From contig JACAXG010000012.1 of the NCBI GenBank assembly GCA_018881555.1, forward strand, positions 11,938,181 to 12,002,180: a DNA stretch of 64,000 bases. Reading direction: 5' to 3'. Position numbers and translations under genes: made by a program. Below, piece by piece: positions 47,501-61,762 of the stretch (position 1 is its first letter; each line of letters starts with the position of its first letter). Source of the stretch: Amblyornis subalaris (Eukaryota > Chordata > Aves > Passeriformes > Ptilonorhynchidae). A model generated the notes under the pieces. The model was not told where the DNA came from. It did not search any database and saw only the letters and a list, made by a program, of their open reading frames with translations.

Positions 47501-50500
47501 AAGGAAATACCTCTTACTAACCAGTTGATTTATGAGTATAGACTGGATATCATTGTAGGTAAGACACATTATCTCTGAGTTAACTTGGTGGTGGCATCCT
47601 GCCATTGCCGCAAAAAAAGAGCATGGGGTGGGAAAGGATTCCTACAAACCATCCATGAGGTTTTGGACAATTCAGTATTCTCTTCTAGCTCTAGTTAAAG
47701 CCCATATCATGCAGAAACAGACCCACTTAGGGGAGCCTTTTGCCTGGGACACTTGATAGGTTAATGGAAGAGCAGGTTCAAGTCTTTGGTCTGTCTCAGA
47801 GAAAAGATGAATTTGGGCCTCTGACTTGCTGTTGAGAGGACTGTGTGCTAAACTGTTGTTGCTTTGGGAGAAAGTTCCTCTATCCACAAGTGCAGTAAAA
47901 CAAACGAAGGTTCTGCTGAATCAGATATTATTTGTCCCCAGTATGGCATAATTTGACATAATGCTGTTATTGCTGTACAACAAATATATACACCTATAGG
48001 CAAAAGCATCAGAATACTGCCCATAGTGCCATTTTGGGCATAAAGTCACCAGCACATTATTAATGCTAATTTAGTGCTCCAGANGAAAATCAAATATCAG
48101 AAGAGTAAATAATAATTCACAATCCAAATTTTTGTGCATTTTAAAGTGGAATATTATGACAGACCAGAAATTTGCTTCTAGAGCAAAAACACCTCTCTTG
48201 TGACTTCTTCCCTCACTCCCTCACGGTTTTTATCACAGATACAGTGATTTCTGTTCATACGAGGCAGAAAACTGTATGCTTTGAGAGCAATGATCTTTTT
48301 GACCTCTGTGTGGGACTACTGGAAGCAACCTGGCCCAGGACAGACACTCAGGTGTAGTTCAGCAGCAAGCAATCCTGTCTGTTGAGGAACACCAGCATTA
48401 CTACATGGTGGTGTTCACCTTTTACCATGTTTCTGTGCTAGCTAGGCTGGGCGAGAGAAAAAGGAAACAGTATTTTAGCATTATTTTTTTTTCTTTTTTA
48501 AAAATCTCTTCTTAATGCCAGAGCAAACGCAGTCATGGATATAAATATCACTTCAGGGAATGGGATGTTTGCATGTATACACACATACCATACATTCAAA
48601 TTCTTAGTGAAGACCAAATGTATGTCACATGTCAGTGGATGTGTGTAGTCCTACTGAAGGAGTCTGACATCTAGGTATTTCTAGCTCACTGTAATCAGGG
48701 ACATAGATGATGCTGGAAGATTTTCTGCTCATACCACATTGAGATGCTTTCTCTCTACTTATTGATTAGCTCAATTTATTTCACTTGTCTCCTGAGCATT
48801 GACTGCTTCCCAGAATCTGAAGAGTATCTTTAGAATATTTAAAGTTTGTAAAACATCAGTGATATGATGGTATATTTTTTACCTAATAAAGCTTTAAATC
48901 ACTTTTTCCCTAGCCTGAGATACCACCTAAAAACAGCATTCAGTTTCACACAACAAAAACCTGATAAAAATTTGCAGCACCTGGTTTTAGTGCTCAGGTT
49001 TTTTGCAACAGCTGAGAATTGGTTTTAGTGGACCAAAGAAGAAGGCTTATTTCAGAGCCATGAAAACAGTTTTTCTGTTGAAGTCAGACCTCTTATTTCA
49101 GTGGGAAGTTGCACCTGCTGCTTCCAAATACAAAACTGTGCCCAGGACTTCTGACAGGCTCTTAGTGCACACCGATTATCGAGTTCAAACTCCAAGAAAC
49201 AAGTTCATCTCTTGAAGTGCAAGTTCTACATGTTCTTTCTCAATTGTACAATGGGCCTGCAGGTGTTTAATCTGGAAGATCACTCTAAGGTGGAGCTCCA
49301 TCCAAAGAATGCAGGTTTGACACCTTCATCAGTGACAGTAATGCTCAAAGAAGAAAGAGAAGGTTAAACCTTCTCAAAGCCCCCAAACTGATCAAAAAGG
49401 ACTTAATACTCTCGGCAGCCTTTCTTGATAGGTTGCTGTTTTACAGTACTTTTAATATATGTTTGAATGAAGTCACTATGTTCTTTTTGCCAAACTGAAC
49501 TTGTAGACAGGATCCCCACCTCAAGTGACAGGGCTGCAGGACAGGTGTGCTCTCATTGCCTGCATTGAAAGCGATTGAGGAAGAACAATAGGAGGATTTC
49601 TTTGAGCACTCACATTCTCTTTCATCCTGCTGACTATGCCAGCTTCTACAGCTCGTTAAGAACAGGAAAAGACAGTATTCACCAGATGCCTGCAGAGCCA
49701 GTAGGCAGATGGGATACTTTCTCCCTAGCCCACGTGTGTATTAGGTGAATTATTCTCAGGGAAAAAAATGGTCAAAAGCTGCCAATTATGCATGATTCGA
49801 ACATGAACAGATATGTTCCTGCAGCAGTGGGAATTGGTTGTGGCAAAAATATTCCTCTAAATATCCATAAGTCTTTTCTTTAAGGTAAAATGTTTAAAAT
49901 AACAGGGAATATTGCAGTTNAGTTCTGTGCTGTCAGCCCATATTTCCTTTCAGAAACCAAAGTCAGCCAGTGCTTACCCACAAATGAATGAAAGAAATGT
50001 GAGTCTAGGACTTTGCAGTCCTGAAATGTGTGCCACTGGAAGTCACTCTTTCAAAGGTTTCTCTTTATAACAGAAAGGACCTCACAATTGCAGAGATTTA
50101 TTCTCCCTTTGGGAGTGGAAAAAGTGATCTGGGGTGCCGTGAAATAACCTCCCCCTTGTTCCCATGCAACAAAGAGATTCTTGGAGTATTGTATACAATC
50201 TAACATATCCCAGAGTCTGAGTTAGGCTTGTTCTAATTAAAACCCTACCTGGTCCTTAAGGTGTAACCTTGGTCACAATTATTATTCTTTCACATCAACT
50301 CGCACTGTACTCGTGCCAGGTCTGATTCTACACCTATGTAAGCAGGACTAAGCTTACAGTCATATCATATTAAAAACAGCCATATAGCTAGTTTGTATAA
50401 AAGTGCATTTTTTTGTGAAAGACAAAATAATTTTATTTGTATTTATTGTGCTCAGTTGCATAGCAGAAAGATTTTTCTCTTTTTAACTGGTTCTTTTTAA

Positions 50501-53500
50501 TTTAGCTCTTTAAGTTCATTATGAAGTAATAACCATTTTGTTTTATTTAGGAAATAATTAGAGATTTCCTGGTTAGCTTTTGATGGACAAATCTGATTCA
50601 GTTCTAGTTACCAGACTGAGTTAGGGCTAGCATTGGAAATTCATTGGTATGCAATTTAAGCTGTGATTATTAAGGTGTCAATGGTGATGAATCTTCCTGG
50701 ATAAAATAAGTGTTGTATTACATAATATAAAGACAGGTGGATAACAGATTAGTACATCCACTCCCCTTTCCCTGGAGCCACGGAAGGGGATTCCAAGCTA
50801 TTAATCAGAAAGGCCCCTGGCAGGGTGTGTGCTTAGCAACTGGGAGATGTATGGCAAATTGAAGCATTTCAAGACTGAATACAGATGTTTATTTCATATC
50901 TTGTTGCTGCATTTAATCTTTTTTCTATACACTTCAGCATTGCCAGGCAAATTATTTAAGGTTTTTGAGATGTGGGACTGGTAGGTGCAGTACCAGTAGC
51001 TTGCCTTTGGCTCTGATTTTTATACAGACAGTTGAATCCAGCAGTGGCACAGTCTGGGAGATGTGAAAGCACCACTTCACCTTCAGATAACACAAAAAAG
51101 CCTTGTTCTCTCTTGATATATGTGAGATGCAATATGTGAAGCAGACGAATGGTTTAGAGATTTTTTTNAATTATTATTTATTATTTTCTTTTTTAATCAA
51201 GGTTTAAAAATGGATTAAACTGAGTGAGAGCAAATTGGTGCTGAAGGAAACCAGAGGTTCATGGGTGGGTAACTAGAGTAGAGGACTGGGATTCAGGAGG
51301 ACTCCCTGCTCTCACTTTGTTCCTCTTCCTTTGACTTGAATAAATCAAGTGGGGGTGGATATGGGATTTCACAAAAGCACCTAGGACAGTTAAACTCCAG
51401 TTTGGATTTTGTCTTCTCTCTTCTATTTCTGTGCAGTGTTACATTTTGTACGTAGAGGATTTTAATATTTCTCTGCCTCTAAACAATATGGGTCTTTCAA
51501 ATCCTGTGTTTCCATGGTTAATCACTGCACAAAAGGCTTTGAGGTCTTTGGCTTCAAACAACAATATAATTTTAAAACAGTTGACCAAGATCTTAAAGGG
51601 TAACTAGGGCTGAAATATTCTCTTTAATTTCAGTGAATTTCTTCACATAAGACATTCCGACACTCATTTTTATTGAATCTGTCTTTTTCAGGGAAATTGT
51701 CATCATGTTTTAGAATTTTAAGTATTTAAACCATGAATGTTTATGTAACATAGAATATGTCATCTTATTTGTACGTTGTATGTATTATGGTGTTTATTCA
51801 GGGCATGTTTGTGGGCTTATGGGTAGGTTTATCCTACTTTGATTATCCAGGATGTTAGGGAGAAAAAAAGTTTGAGGTCGCATAAGGATTCAAGTTTGGT
51901 GTGCCAGGAACNCAAGTTTGGCATCTTCAGGTTATCCTGCTGCTAATTAAAGAAATTAGACACTTGTAGAGAGTGAGTAACTCTTCCTCCTNTTTGAGTT
52001 AACAAGCAATCCGCAGTGCATGGCAGTGATTCCCGATGATTAGGGATTCATCTGTGGTAGCAGACGGCTCACTTTATAACTACCTGCCTATGCCTCTTGC
52101 TTTTTAAACAGCCCTCCCATACATCCACCTTTTAGCAGCTCTTAGCAAACACCACCATATCTACTGCTACTCCTATCTTACTCAGGCTGTGTTATTCTTG
52201 TCGTAGCCGGATTGTGCCTACAATGGCAGTGTCATCCAAACCCGTCGGAACCACACCAGTCTCCCACCCAGGGTGAAAGGCACAGTGCAGCAATTGGACA
52301 CAGCTGCACCACAACCTAAACACTTTTTTGTCCAGGAATTTGAAAAAGGAGCATTAGAAGGTGGCCACTGGAAAATTTGAGTAAATTCTGTCCCTAATGA
52401 AAGCAGAAGGCAATGTCTCCTGCTATTTTGTACTCTTTGTTTCCATTCCCCATCAGGACTGGAATAGAGGAGCAAGCAACAATTAAGAAATAGCAGATCA
52501 AAAGTTATTTCAGCTATTAGTCATTAAAAAAGAAATTTCAGTTTAGTTTTGGGAAAATGTCACCATCAGCTTCTACTTAATTTGGCTCCTCGATCTCCTC
52601 CTTATGGCTGAGCAAAGTACTGTTCTCCAGGAGCTCAGGGAACAGCTCAGTACTGTATCTTCTGCAGCGTTGCCACAGCAGTCAGACATTATCAGGCAAT
52701 TATTCTGGAATATTTGCTTTGACATAAGTTCAGCACAATAAAGTAGTACAAGGTTAAAGACATCATAGGTGTAATGGACTTGTCAAACCCTATAAGGAGG
52801 TTGTATAATTCTGTACCTCACCCATCTCAAGAGGATCTAACAAAGCTGCCAGTTCCACAGCAGGGACTCAGTGGGCTGGAGTCTGCACTTATTAAAATTT
52901 TTATTGTACTTTTATCTGACATATTTTTCTATTTCGGCTGATTTTGACCACTCAGTGGAGGCTAACTTGAAAAGTCATTATGTATATTGGCTTGGGCACC
53001 AAATTCTGATTTTGTTACGTTCTGACTTTTCAGAAACTGCCCACTCAGAATTGGGATGAAATGTCAAAACCTTCCACTCTTAATTTAACAGAAATCTCTG
53101 GATGTTTTGTTATAGTAACAGCATAGACCAATGTTCTCCAGATCCTCTGGTTGCAGCAGAGCTGGAGGAAGCCACTCACTCACGTGACTGAAATCCTTGC
53201 TGTGGCCACTTGCTCTTTTACCGCAGCTGCACTTCAGGCCAAAGTCCTGACAAGTCAAAAAGTCAGTGCCATCACTTGCTTCACAGACTTTAGATAGAGG
53301 AAAGAATATCAGTCAAATCTGAGGCTATTGGAGGTGGCTGAAATTGCCCCATGAAAAAAGGGGCATGCAAGTCATTGGGGCAGGGAGGAGTTCAGTGGTA
53401 TGTGTTTTTTAATGAGGATTAAAAAGAAGTTACATAACCAGCTACAAAAGCAGGTTTCTAAACCAGATAGGTATTGAAGTGAAGCAGATACAGAGCAGCT

Positions 53501-53856
53501 GTAGGCATTTTCAGTGATCTAACTTTCAAAAAGCTGGAATTAAACATCAATTGCTGTGGCAAGAAACATAGTGATGATCCACTACTGCTGGGAAAATTTC
53601 ACTGCATCTTCTTTCTGCTTGACATGATGGCTAGAGGGGGTTTTGAAGGTGAAGTGTGGTGTTCCCCACCCCTACTATCAATGATTCCTAGCTGTATCTG
53701 TAGCTGAATGCCTTTGTGCTTGTAGCTTTCATTTGAGGAAGAAAAAGGTGCCTTTTCTGTTACACATTACATTTTTTTAAATAAAACTATTAACGTTCCA
53801 TAGATGTCCACTTATGGCTTACATGGCTGACATCCAGAGATGCTTAAAAGACTTAC
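44598..53856. other. Unannotated sequence, no supported gene
   Basis: No gene, RNA or mobile element could be supported in these 9 kb. Overlapping minus frames at 45599-46107 (up to 126 codons) and 46544-46897 have no family motif. An AT-rich tract lies at about 51164-51196, around an n. Single n positions are spread through the block. Confidence 0.5.
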
Positions 53857-54105
53857 ACAGTCTTCAAAGCTGAAGATGCCCCTGATGTAGACATCAAGTC
53901 TACATTTCTCCATTTTGCTCTGTAAATCAGCCCATTTAAATGAGAACAGATAGTCCTTAGTGGTACTATAGATGCTGGCAGCTGAAACAAAGNAGCTGCC
54001 CATGGAATAAGGTTAAGATCTATTTTGCTGCCATTGTGTAATTCCTTCAGGCGGGTGTAGAGTGCAATGAGGCAAGTGCAGTGGCAGCGCAAGGCCCAGA
54101 CCACG
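53857..54105 (-). other. Weak exon-like segment
   Basis: On the minus strand a pyrimidine-rich acceptor-like CTTCTTTTGCGCAG precedes about 250 bases that end exactly at a consensus donor GTAAGT (53851-53856 on the plus strand). One frame is open across the whole segment. Its translation (for example WALRCHCTCLIALYTRLKEL) is not recognisable, and a second frame covers part of it equally well. The signals are suggestive but not enough to call a gene. Confidence 0.15.
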
Positions 54106-55654
54106 CTGCGCAAAAGAAGCTTGGGTCTCAGGGGTGTCAGTCCAAGCCCTTTGCCAGTTGCTTCATTTGTGGAAAGAGATATAAAAGAGCAAATCCTGTC
54201 CTATGTTGCTGAGCTGTCAATAATAGCAATAACTGTTACCCAAGCAAGCTGAGCAGCACCTGTTTCCAAAAGTATGTTTTCCTGACTCCTATTTGATGAT
54301 CTCTACAAACAGAGCAACACTTTTCTCCACCTGAAGTTTCTTCAGATGCCAGCTGCACTTAGAGATGCTGCTTGTAATACTGGAGGGGGAAAAAAAAGAG
54401 TAAATCAATGTAACTATTTGAAATTTGATGTAGGATTCAGGTTGTGAGTTATTTGCAGCAGTAACCACTGCTAAAGGGCATTCTTTCATTTGGCCACCTG
54501 TTTCACTTCAGAGCTATGAAACCTGGAATTAGAGTTCAGTCACCTTTGGTAATGCTTGCTGAACCATGTTCAAGACATCCTCACACTCGCAATGTCACCA
54601 AGCTGTGTCCTGCCCTATTGCAGCTGCTGCTGGGAGCACCTCCCTTTAGATCTGCCTATGTGGTGATTGCTAATATGACTATGTCAAAATGTTTTGGGTT
54701 AGTAAAAACTCCTGTTTCGATTACCAAAACCATCTAGACTGCTGTGACAGTATGGAAAGGGTAAGGGAGCAGTAACAAGCCCAGCAGGCTGTGAATTCTG
54801 CTGGGGTGATGATGTGAGGCTGGAGGCAGCCATCTCTTCACAGAATCACAGAGCACTGTTGGTGTTATTCAGCTGAAACTAAGACATGGGACCATATTCT
54901 GAGGCACCCTGTGAGACATTTTAANGTGCATCAGCTTAGAAGTTTTCCCTTGAATGTTAGGGCTCATACCAGTTTCTCTTACAGTTGAAAGGAACTTTGA
55001 CTTTTATAATAAGAATTGCCTTGGATATTTTGTACCAATGAATAGTTGCATGTGCATATCCAGACTGTTGCAATTGCATTGTAAATGCAAATGCCTCTCC
55101 AATATATCCTGTACATTTTCAAAACTGAAGAGACAAAAATACAGCCCAGAGGATTCTGTCCTCTTTCTCACTTATGGGTGTACATTTTTCTTCGGGTATG
55201 TTGAAGAAAGTCTCTAACCCTTCCAGCTGGCTTAGGCTCATTGCTTTCTTACTGCCTGTCTTACTGTAAATGTTCTTCTGCTCACTTCTTCCTGGCACAC
55301 ACTTTCTCTTAGGCTGAGTTTTAATTCTTAATCATATGTCTTGTACCTTTATTATAGCAGGGGAAATCATGTCTCCAGATCGACACACAGAAGGAACCTT
55401 CCATACACCAGTGATCTTTTCTTGTGTGTTGGCTCAGCTGTCCCACAGCATCCCAAGATCTCTGCTCTGTGCTGATACACAGCCGTGTCTGTGTTGGGAA
55501 GGCAGTGACAAAATTGGCGGGTAGCGAGCAAGGAGGAGACAGCAAGCTTGTGAAGAAAAGAGAGCAAAGCCTGCCTGTTTTGTTCTCTTACAGAGTCTTC
55601 ATTTTGCCAAAATAAGAATTGGTTCTAGTTAATTACCATATAGGGCTGTGCATT
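54106..55654. other. Unannotated sequence
   Basis: No gene is seen. A short string TCACAGAATCACAGAG at 54839-54854 resembles the antisense tail of CR1, but nothing CR1-like follows it. Confidence 0.5.
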
Positions 55655-55733
55655 TGTATATGTAAATATCCATGCATATATACCCTCAACATATATGAAC
55701 ATGTGTGTACATATATTTGTGTGTGTATATGCA
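55655..55733. repeat. Degenerate TA/TG/CA tract
   Basis: Alternating purine-pyrimidine sequence (TATATG, CATATATA, GTGTGTACATATAT, GTGTGTGTATATG) marks a decayed dinucleotide microsatellite with Z-DNA-forming potential. Confidence 0.6.
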
Positions 55734-58700
55734 AGTGAGAGCCCTCCCACAGATATTAAATTGTGTTTCTTCCCATCCATACCTTTCAAAACTCTCTCAT
55801 TTTCCCCCAGAAAAACTGCAGATAACAGCTAAGGAGACCCATTGTTAGAAGCAGCTTCTTTAGAGAAATAGCTGCGTTATACAACATGGTATAATATACT
55901 GTGAAACAATGGTCTGTGAGCTGTATGTTGAAAGCTGGTCGGAAAAAAGCCCTTGTTGACATCTAGAAATCTTGAACCAACCCATTTTTGGGGGGGTGAG
56001 AGATGAATCTCTGCCTGCTTTCCTTCTGGGCTGTGTACTTGTTTCTCTTTTAATACCATCTCTGCTTATGTTTTTTAAGCAGATCTGCCTGTCAATGCTT
56101 TAAATCAATACCATTACAGCTCTATTTGAAGGTAAACTATTTCAAGAGGCTGCTCTACTCTGCAATTATATCATGTGCTAAGTGAGTGAAACTTTCAAAG
56201 GTATTGAAGGCTTCTGGGTTTGTGTTTTTCTTTTCCATTTTGCTAGATGACATCCACCGATAATGGCCTTAACATGATGGGAAATTAATTGAGAGAGCAT
56301 TTCTACACCACCATAATTTTATCATCCATCCTATTGCTGCTATTAGCAGGAATCCATAACCCCATGGGTGTTTTGAGAGAATCTCTTTTAGCAGAACTCA
56401 AGGCGTAGAGGTTACACAGTTAGCTCCTTCCATCACCTGGGTGTCAAATCACTGTCGGAAAGAAATTACTGGTGTATTCATTTTTTTTAGCTCCCAGCCC
56501 TGTGCTGTGGGGCAGGAGATGGTTTGTAGTGAGCCACTGGGGAGAGCAGAGTGCTCGTGGCCCCTGAAGGCTGCTCTCACCGAGGTACTTAGTGGAATCA
56601 CTGCACATTAACAGGGATGCACGCGGCAGCAGTTTTGATCTAATGTCCGCTACAAAGCGGTGTAAGGAAATTTTACCTTCTGACTCATCGTGTTGTAGCA
56701 GGATAGTAAAATAATCGTGTTCCACTGGATTTGTTTATTAAATTGTGTTTGCTGAATTTCCCCATGCTGACTACTACAAAGCAGGTTTTCTTAAATCCCT
56801 AGCAGCAAACTCCTGAGTTCATAACACTGACGATGTAAAATAATTCAATTTTCTTCAAAGCCTGTTGTTTCTTCTTTCATATTCTTAAACAACTTTAATA
56901 AATCTTAAGCTGATTTATAAAGCATACTAAAACTCAGAAGAAGAGGTTTGGAAGTGGTTGATGTAGGCTCTAGAGCTTCTCTACTTATCTTGCGGCTTTC
57001 ATAGGTATTTTGCTTATTTTCTGAATAAAGTGCCCCTTTTTCCATTCTCTTTCTCCGCAGAAGGCCAGAAGCGGGGGTAAAATAGAGTTTTGCTCTCTTT
57101 TCCTCTGTCACCTGTAGCAATACCTCTGTGAAGCAGATTATAGCCAAGACTGTGGCAAGCTCCTCAGTGTCATGCATGCTGGAATGTAAATTTATGCTCA
57201 CCAAAATGTTATATTAAAATAATGTGTGCTTAGACGAAAGATCAACAGTTGTGAAAATTCCCTAGTTTTTGCTTGAAACTTACTGCTTTTAAATACACAC
57301 CGAAGAACCTCAAACTTTGGATTCTCTTTCCTTTTTCTATTACTTTCTTCCCCTTTCTACTTTGCCATTGACTAGGGAAAGGAAGAGAGGTAACTGCAAA
57401 AGAAAGATGATTTTTATTATCTGAAATGCACCTGTTTCTTTTTTTTATTATTATTTTTCCCCTTAACAAATCGTACCTGACCCTTTAATCCTAATTGGCA
57501 TTTTTGATACATCAGGTAGGATTATTGCTGATCTCTGGCTGCACAGATCTCATGATAATTAAGAAGTAATCATGCTTAATTTTTCCTGTGCAGCCAGTTG
57601 ATATGACTGAGTGCACNAAGGATGCAAATTACTTGTGGGAAAGTGAGATTCTACCAGGTTTTGTCTTCAAAGTGGAATCACAGCTTAAATACAACCCTAA
57701 AATGACACTTCCTCCTCTCCCCTTCCTTCTGTGTGACATTTTCTCTCTAGAAAATATTTCCCTCTGTTCAGAATCCCCTGTGGGATTCCTTTTGATTGCT
57801 GCTGTAGCAGCAGAAGTTGGTGTGACGGGAATTCAGGAGCCCTAAATGAGCAGAGCTTGCTTTGCTTCTTCGCTGTGTCGAAAGAGAGCTCAGGGCGCTG
57901 CCCTACCAAGCACCTGGGTGAAAATAATGTTCTCCAAAGTCCCTCCCCAAGCAACCCCACCACGAGGATGTGCTGTGACTATGTGTGCAGCGAGGTAGTC
58001 CTGTGCCAGGGTCCCTTACCAAGGCCGGCCAAAATTGAAACAACTGCAGGGCTAGGACAAGTGTAAGTGAAGAACCAGGTGCCTAAAACTACCTAAAAAC
58101 ATAATCCTCAGGACCACATTTTGCAGTAATGCTTCTATCAAAGGGATAGAAAGGATATCTTGCGAAATGTTGGAGTGCATCTTTTAGAAAGAAANAGGCA
58201 TCAAAGAAAACCAGGGATGAATCATCCCTACTATCATTTTCCTTATAAGGTTACCAGATCTTCTGGCATTTTGATTATTTTTTCAAAAGGAGATTTTAGG
58301 AAACTTTTTCTTATGTCACCTCTGCCATAGGCTAAATGTGGTACATAAGAAGAGCAGCATCTTTTTGACTAAAACACAGAAAACAAAACCCAAACAAAAC
58401 CATCTTGTCTTTTGCAAGCACTGGAAACAAAGGCTTGCAGGAGCAGAGGGAATATGCTTCCCTCTGGTTTCTTTACTAGAATGTAGAGTAACCATTATAT
58501 AGGTTTGGTTCAGAGAGCTCCTGGCCTATTGCACCTCCCAAAGGAGCAGCAATTACTCAGTGTGTTGCAAACTGCTGCTTGGTAACCGTGTGAGGACTTC
58601 AGAGCTGTTACTGGGCTCGGGCACACAAACATTTCAGCACCTGAGTAAAGTTACCTCGTAAAACATTTGTGGGACTCACAGGGGACTGAAACCTTTCAGG

Positions 58701-59200
58701 ACATGAACCTTGGCAAGGTGTCAGCATGGTGGTGCTCTCTTCATTACTTCGGTAGTACCTTTCCACTAAGGTGTCTTTGAAAGGAAAGAAAATTTGCATT
58801 TTGTTTTTGGCATTAAAAAAAAAATGCTTAAATTCCCATGTTCTTTATTTGCATCATATTTATTAGATTTTTAATTTGTTACTTTCAAAATTGTTTGTTG
58901 CTCTGTCAACTGTTTGTTACAAGATTTCCCTTAGGGGGAAACAGAGATTCATATCCATGATCACATATCACAGTATGAATAAGACTTGCCACACTCCAGT
59001 TGACAAGTAGGAAATATTAGTCAATATTGCTGGAATATAATTGGCTTTATCTTCTCATGTTGTCACTAGATACAGCTTCATTCTTAGGGAGCCTGACCTG
59101 AAAAACAAGGACATATTTCAAATTCCAACAGGATTAACTCACGGCATTAAGGAGCTTTGATAGAGTTCAAATGTTGCTATTAACCTAAAACTGCCTTTTT
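55734..59200. other. Unannotated sequence
   Basis: No gene is supported. About 56250-56430 has conserved-noncoding-like texture. A small CpG-enriched spot is at about 56555-56660. The minus frame 57204-56905 (99 codons, Lys/Arg/Glu-rich) and the acceptor-like TTTTTCCTGTGCAG at 57578-57591 (plus) were examined, but neither gives a recognisable product. Confidence 0.5.
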
Positions 59201-59230
59201 TTCCCCCCCCAGAATGGTTTCCCCCCCCCA
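59201..59230. repeat. Duplicated poly-C motif
   Basis: Two units of TTT or TT followed by 8 to 9 C and then CAG-like sequence occur about 18-20 bases apart (59201-59212 and 59218-59231), forming a short imperfect tandem. Length may be misassembled because both are homopolymers. Confidence 0.6.
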
Positions 59231-61737
59231 GTGGTTTCAGTGGTGATGGTTATTTTTGTTGCTGTTTGTCTTAAGACACTTAAATGTTTACAGTTTTGAT
59301 TGGTGCAGCTGGTTTACAAATAATATCCCTCAAGTTTTATGCCAAACAACATCTGAACTGCAAAGGATAGTTATTGTAGCTCATAAAATAATTAAAAAAA
59401 ATAAAATAAAAAAAATAAATGCCCTTTTAGTCCTCCTTTCATAGCAGCAGATGATATTGCCTTTATTGTTGCTGCATTAAACATATGTTTGAATATGATC
59501 TTCTAACTTTCATTGCTTTTGGGTTAAGAATACGAAGAGCATGCCCCCATCCTGATTAGCTACCCTTGTACAGCAGTACAAAAAAAAAGCAGCAGTGGTA
59601 ATTTCTCAGCTCATTAGGTGCATATTCATCTTAATACGGCATCAAAGTTAAAAACTATAATGCCTTCCTCTCATTTAATACTCCACAGAACATTCACAGT
59701 AACCACATGAAAGCAAAAAGGATTTGAACATTGGAGATGCAAAAGTAGGTGTCTTCATTCCCTCCAGGCGGATAGAGAAAAGAGACAGAGAACTACATTT
59801 TATCCTTATCCCTNCCTAACTTGCCTTGCTGTGCTAGCCACTGGTCACTAGGGCTGTGTGAATAAAAACTTTGACCTCTCTAGTTTTTCTGGTAGGTCAG
59901 ATTTTAAATCCACAGTCTGCAAAGGTTTGGCATCAGCTGAAGAGCACAGCGTACTGAAATAACTTCCAGAGGTTTTGTTTTTTACGACTTTGTGGTTCCT
60001 GATACAGAAACCTTTATCATAATGAAAAACTTGCTGTGCCTTGAAAAATTTAGGCAAACAACACCCATCCTTAAAAATATTATTTTTGTATAAAGTAGTT
60101 GTGCCAGCTTAAGCTCCGAGCTTTAAAAAGGCACTGTTTCCTGCGGTTTAGGTAGTAACAGTGTTCAATTCATGCTATTTACTGAAACAACAGCATTTCC
60201 AGAAACTACTTTTAAAAGTATTTCAGAGCTAGCGCCCAGCATGAGTTTTCAGGGCGTGTTTCCAGATGTAGCACTAAGCCATGTGTGAATGCCACACTTC
60301 CTGACTTGACTGCGAGTGTGTGTGGTGGGGGATGCTCCATTGGCTCCCCGCCTGGGGTGCACCAGCACGTGCAACTAGATTTGCTCCTGGTCGTAAAAGT
60401 GTTCTGCAACATGCTGATTTGAGAGGCTGGTGTTCTGCCTCTGACAGAGCCACAGAAGAGCGTAGGATTTGTATTATACGGTCAGTTATGTAGGATGCAG
60501 GGTATTGAAACGTTATAACAGTGAAGCCACTGTCTCCCAAAGCCCAAATTCTCAGCAGATTTTGTTAGCCTCTCCCAGCCTTAAAACGATGGACTAGGTA
60601 AAAATAACTGCTGCTAGCATGTGTGTTCATTCAGGATGGCAAACAAGTTTTTCTTCCAGATTGGAGAAGTTCTCGTTTTCTTTCACTTCTACCACCCACA
60701 TTAAGAAAGAAGCAGCCTTTCTCCTTTCTCCAATAATACCTCTTCTTTGGAAACATTCCATTTGTTTATTTTGTTTAAAAGGTAACTTTTATATATAAAA
60801 TTCCTATGATGTGTTTATGATAGTATATTAATTCAGAGAAATTTAAAAACTAGATAAATTGTTTACATAATTCAGAATATTTTTGGTGAGATATTAGTAG
60901 AATAGAGGATTGAAGGAAATGAACAGACTTTGNAGAAGAGGTTTTGAGATTAAAAACAACCAGTGAGGCAGAAATACTAGGAAGCTCCTTAAGAAATAGG
61001 ATGAAAGAAGATAGGGTGGATCCTTCCCTTTAAAAGGCATGAATTAACTGGACAAAGCAGAAGAAGCAGGCAGAAAGCGTAAGTTCCTCATCTGATTAAA
61101 CTGATTAAGGTTCTCTAATTTCAGTGAAGTTGTAGGGGTTTATGTCAGCTGGGAGAATTTATCCTTAAAGGGAGTCAGAAATGAGGGATAATCTTAAAGA
61201 GGATGGAGTAAGACAATATGAATAAAAAGGTAAAGCAAGCTCTGAAATGCCTGTGTATAGGAAATGCCAGTTTGGGGGTGGTGGGAAGGAAAAAAAGGTC
61301 TGATGAAAGTGAAGGAGGTTCTGTTTGAGAGGGGCTATACAGCGCTTGGACCTCAGTGGGCTAAGGTCTGTTTTCATAGTCTTGCTGCCTTAATTTTCTC
61401 AACAATATTTGGTTATGAAGGCCTTTGAATAACAAATATTTTGAGAAACCAAGCTCTTAGCTCTAAATTGCTGAGGGAGGACTGCTGTGTTCAGGTGGTG
61501 GAACTCTATTCTGTGAAAACAGCAGCAACACACATACAATTATGTAGCACATGTCCGGTGTTTTCTTTTGGCAGCTCAGATTAGTTTAATTCTTTTCTAT
61601 ATTGCTTGTGCATTAAATATTTTACTAGGAAAATTGCAAAATAGCCTATTGATTGTTGCATCGATGTGCCTTAGCTGCCAGGTCCCTGGATTTCTCTACC
61701 TTCTGCCTTTGTTCATCATGCACATTACCCATGCAAT
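59231..61737. other. Unannotated sequence
   Basis: No gene is seen. An A-rich simple tract is present at about 59389-59420. About 60115-60500 is somewhat CpG-richer than the surroundings. About 61500-61737 is AT-rich with homeodomain- and POU-like words and may be conserved noncoding DNA. Confidence 0.5.
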
Positions 61738-61762
61738 AATTTGCTCGTTATATTAGCAAATT
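61738..61762. repeat. 8-bp-arm inverted repeat
   Basis: AATTTGCT (61738-61745) and AGCAAATT (61755-61762) are exact reverse complements with a 9-base spacer, CGTTATATT. Each arm contains an octamer-like ATTTGC core, so the pair could be a divergent POU-type site. Confidence 0.5.

Noticed and set aside
54839..54854. TCACAGAATCACAGAG resembles the antisense terminal repeat of CR1
   Set aside because: The diagnostic GGTTGGAAGGGACC-like sequence that should follow is absent, so the short match is not enough to call an element.
56905..57204. 99-codon minus frame with Lys/Arg/Glu-rich translation
   Set aside because: No family pattern is seen, the first hydrophobic part and the later basic part do not suggest a domain, and there are no supporting splice or promoter signals.
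57578..57660. Good acceptor (TTTTTCCTGTGCAG) followed by an open frame on the plus strand
   Set aside because: The only downstream donor candidate is weak, the peptide is unrecognised, and the listed frame relies on a non-ATG start.
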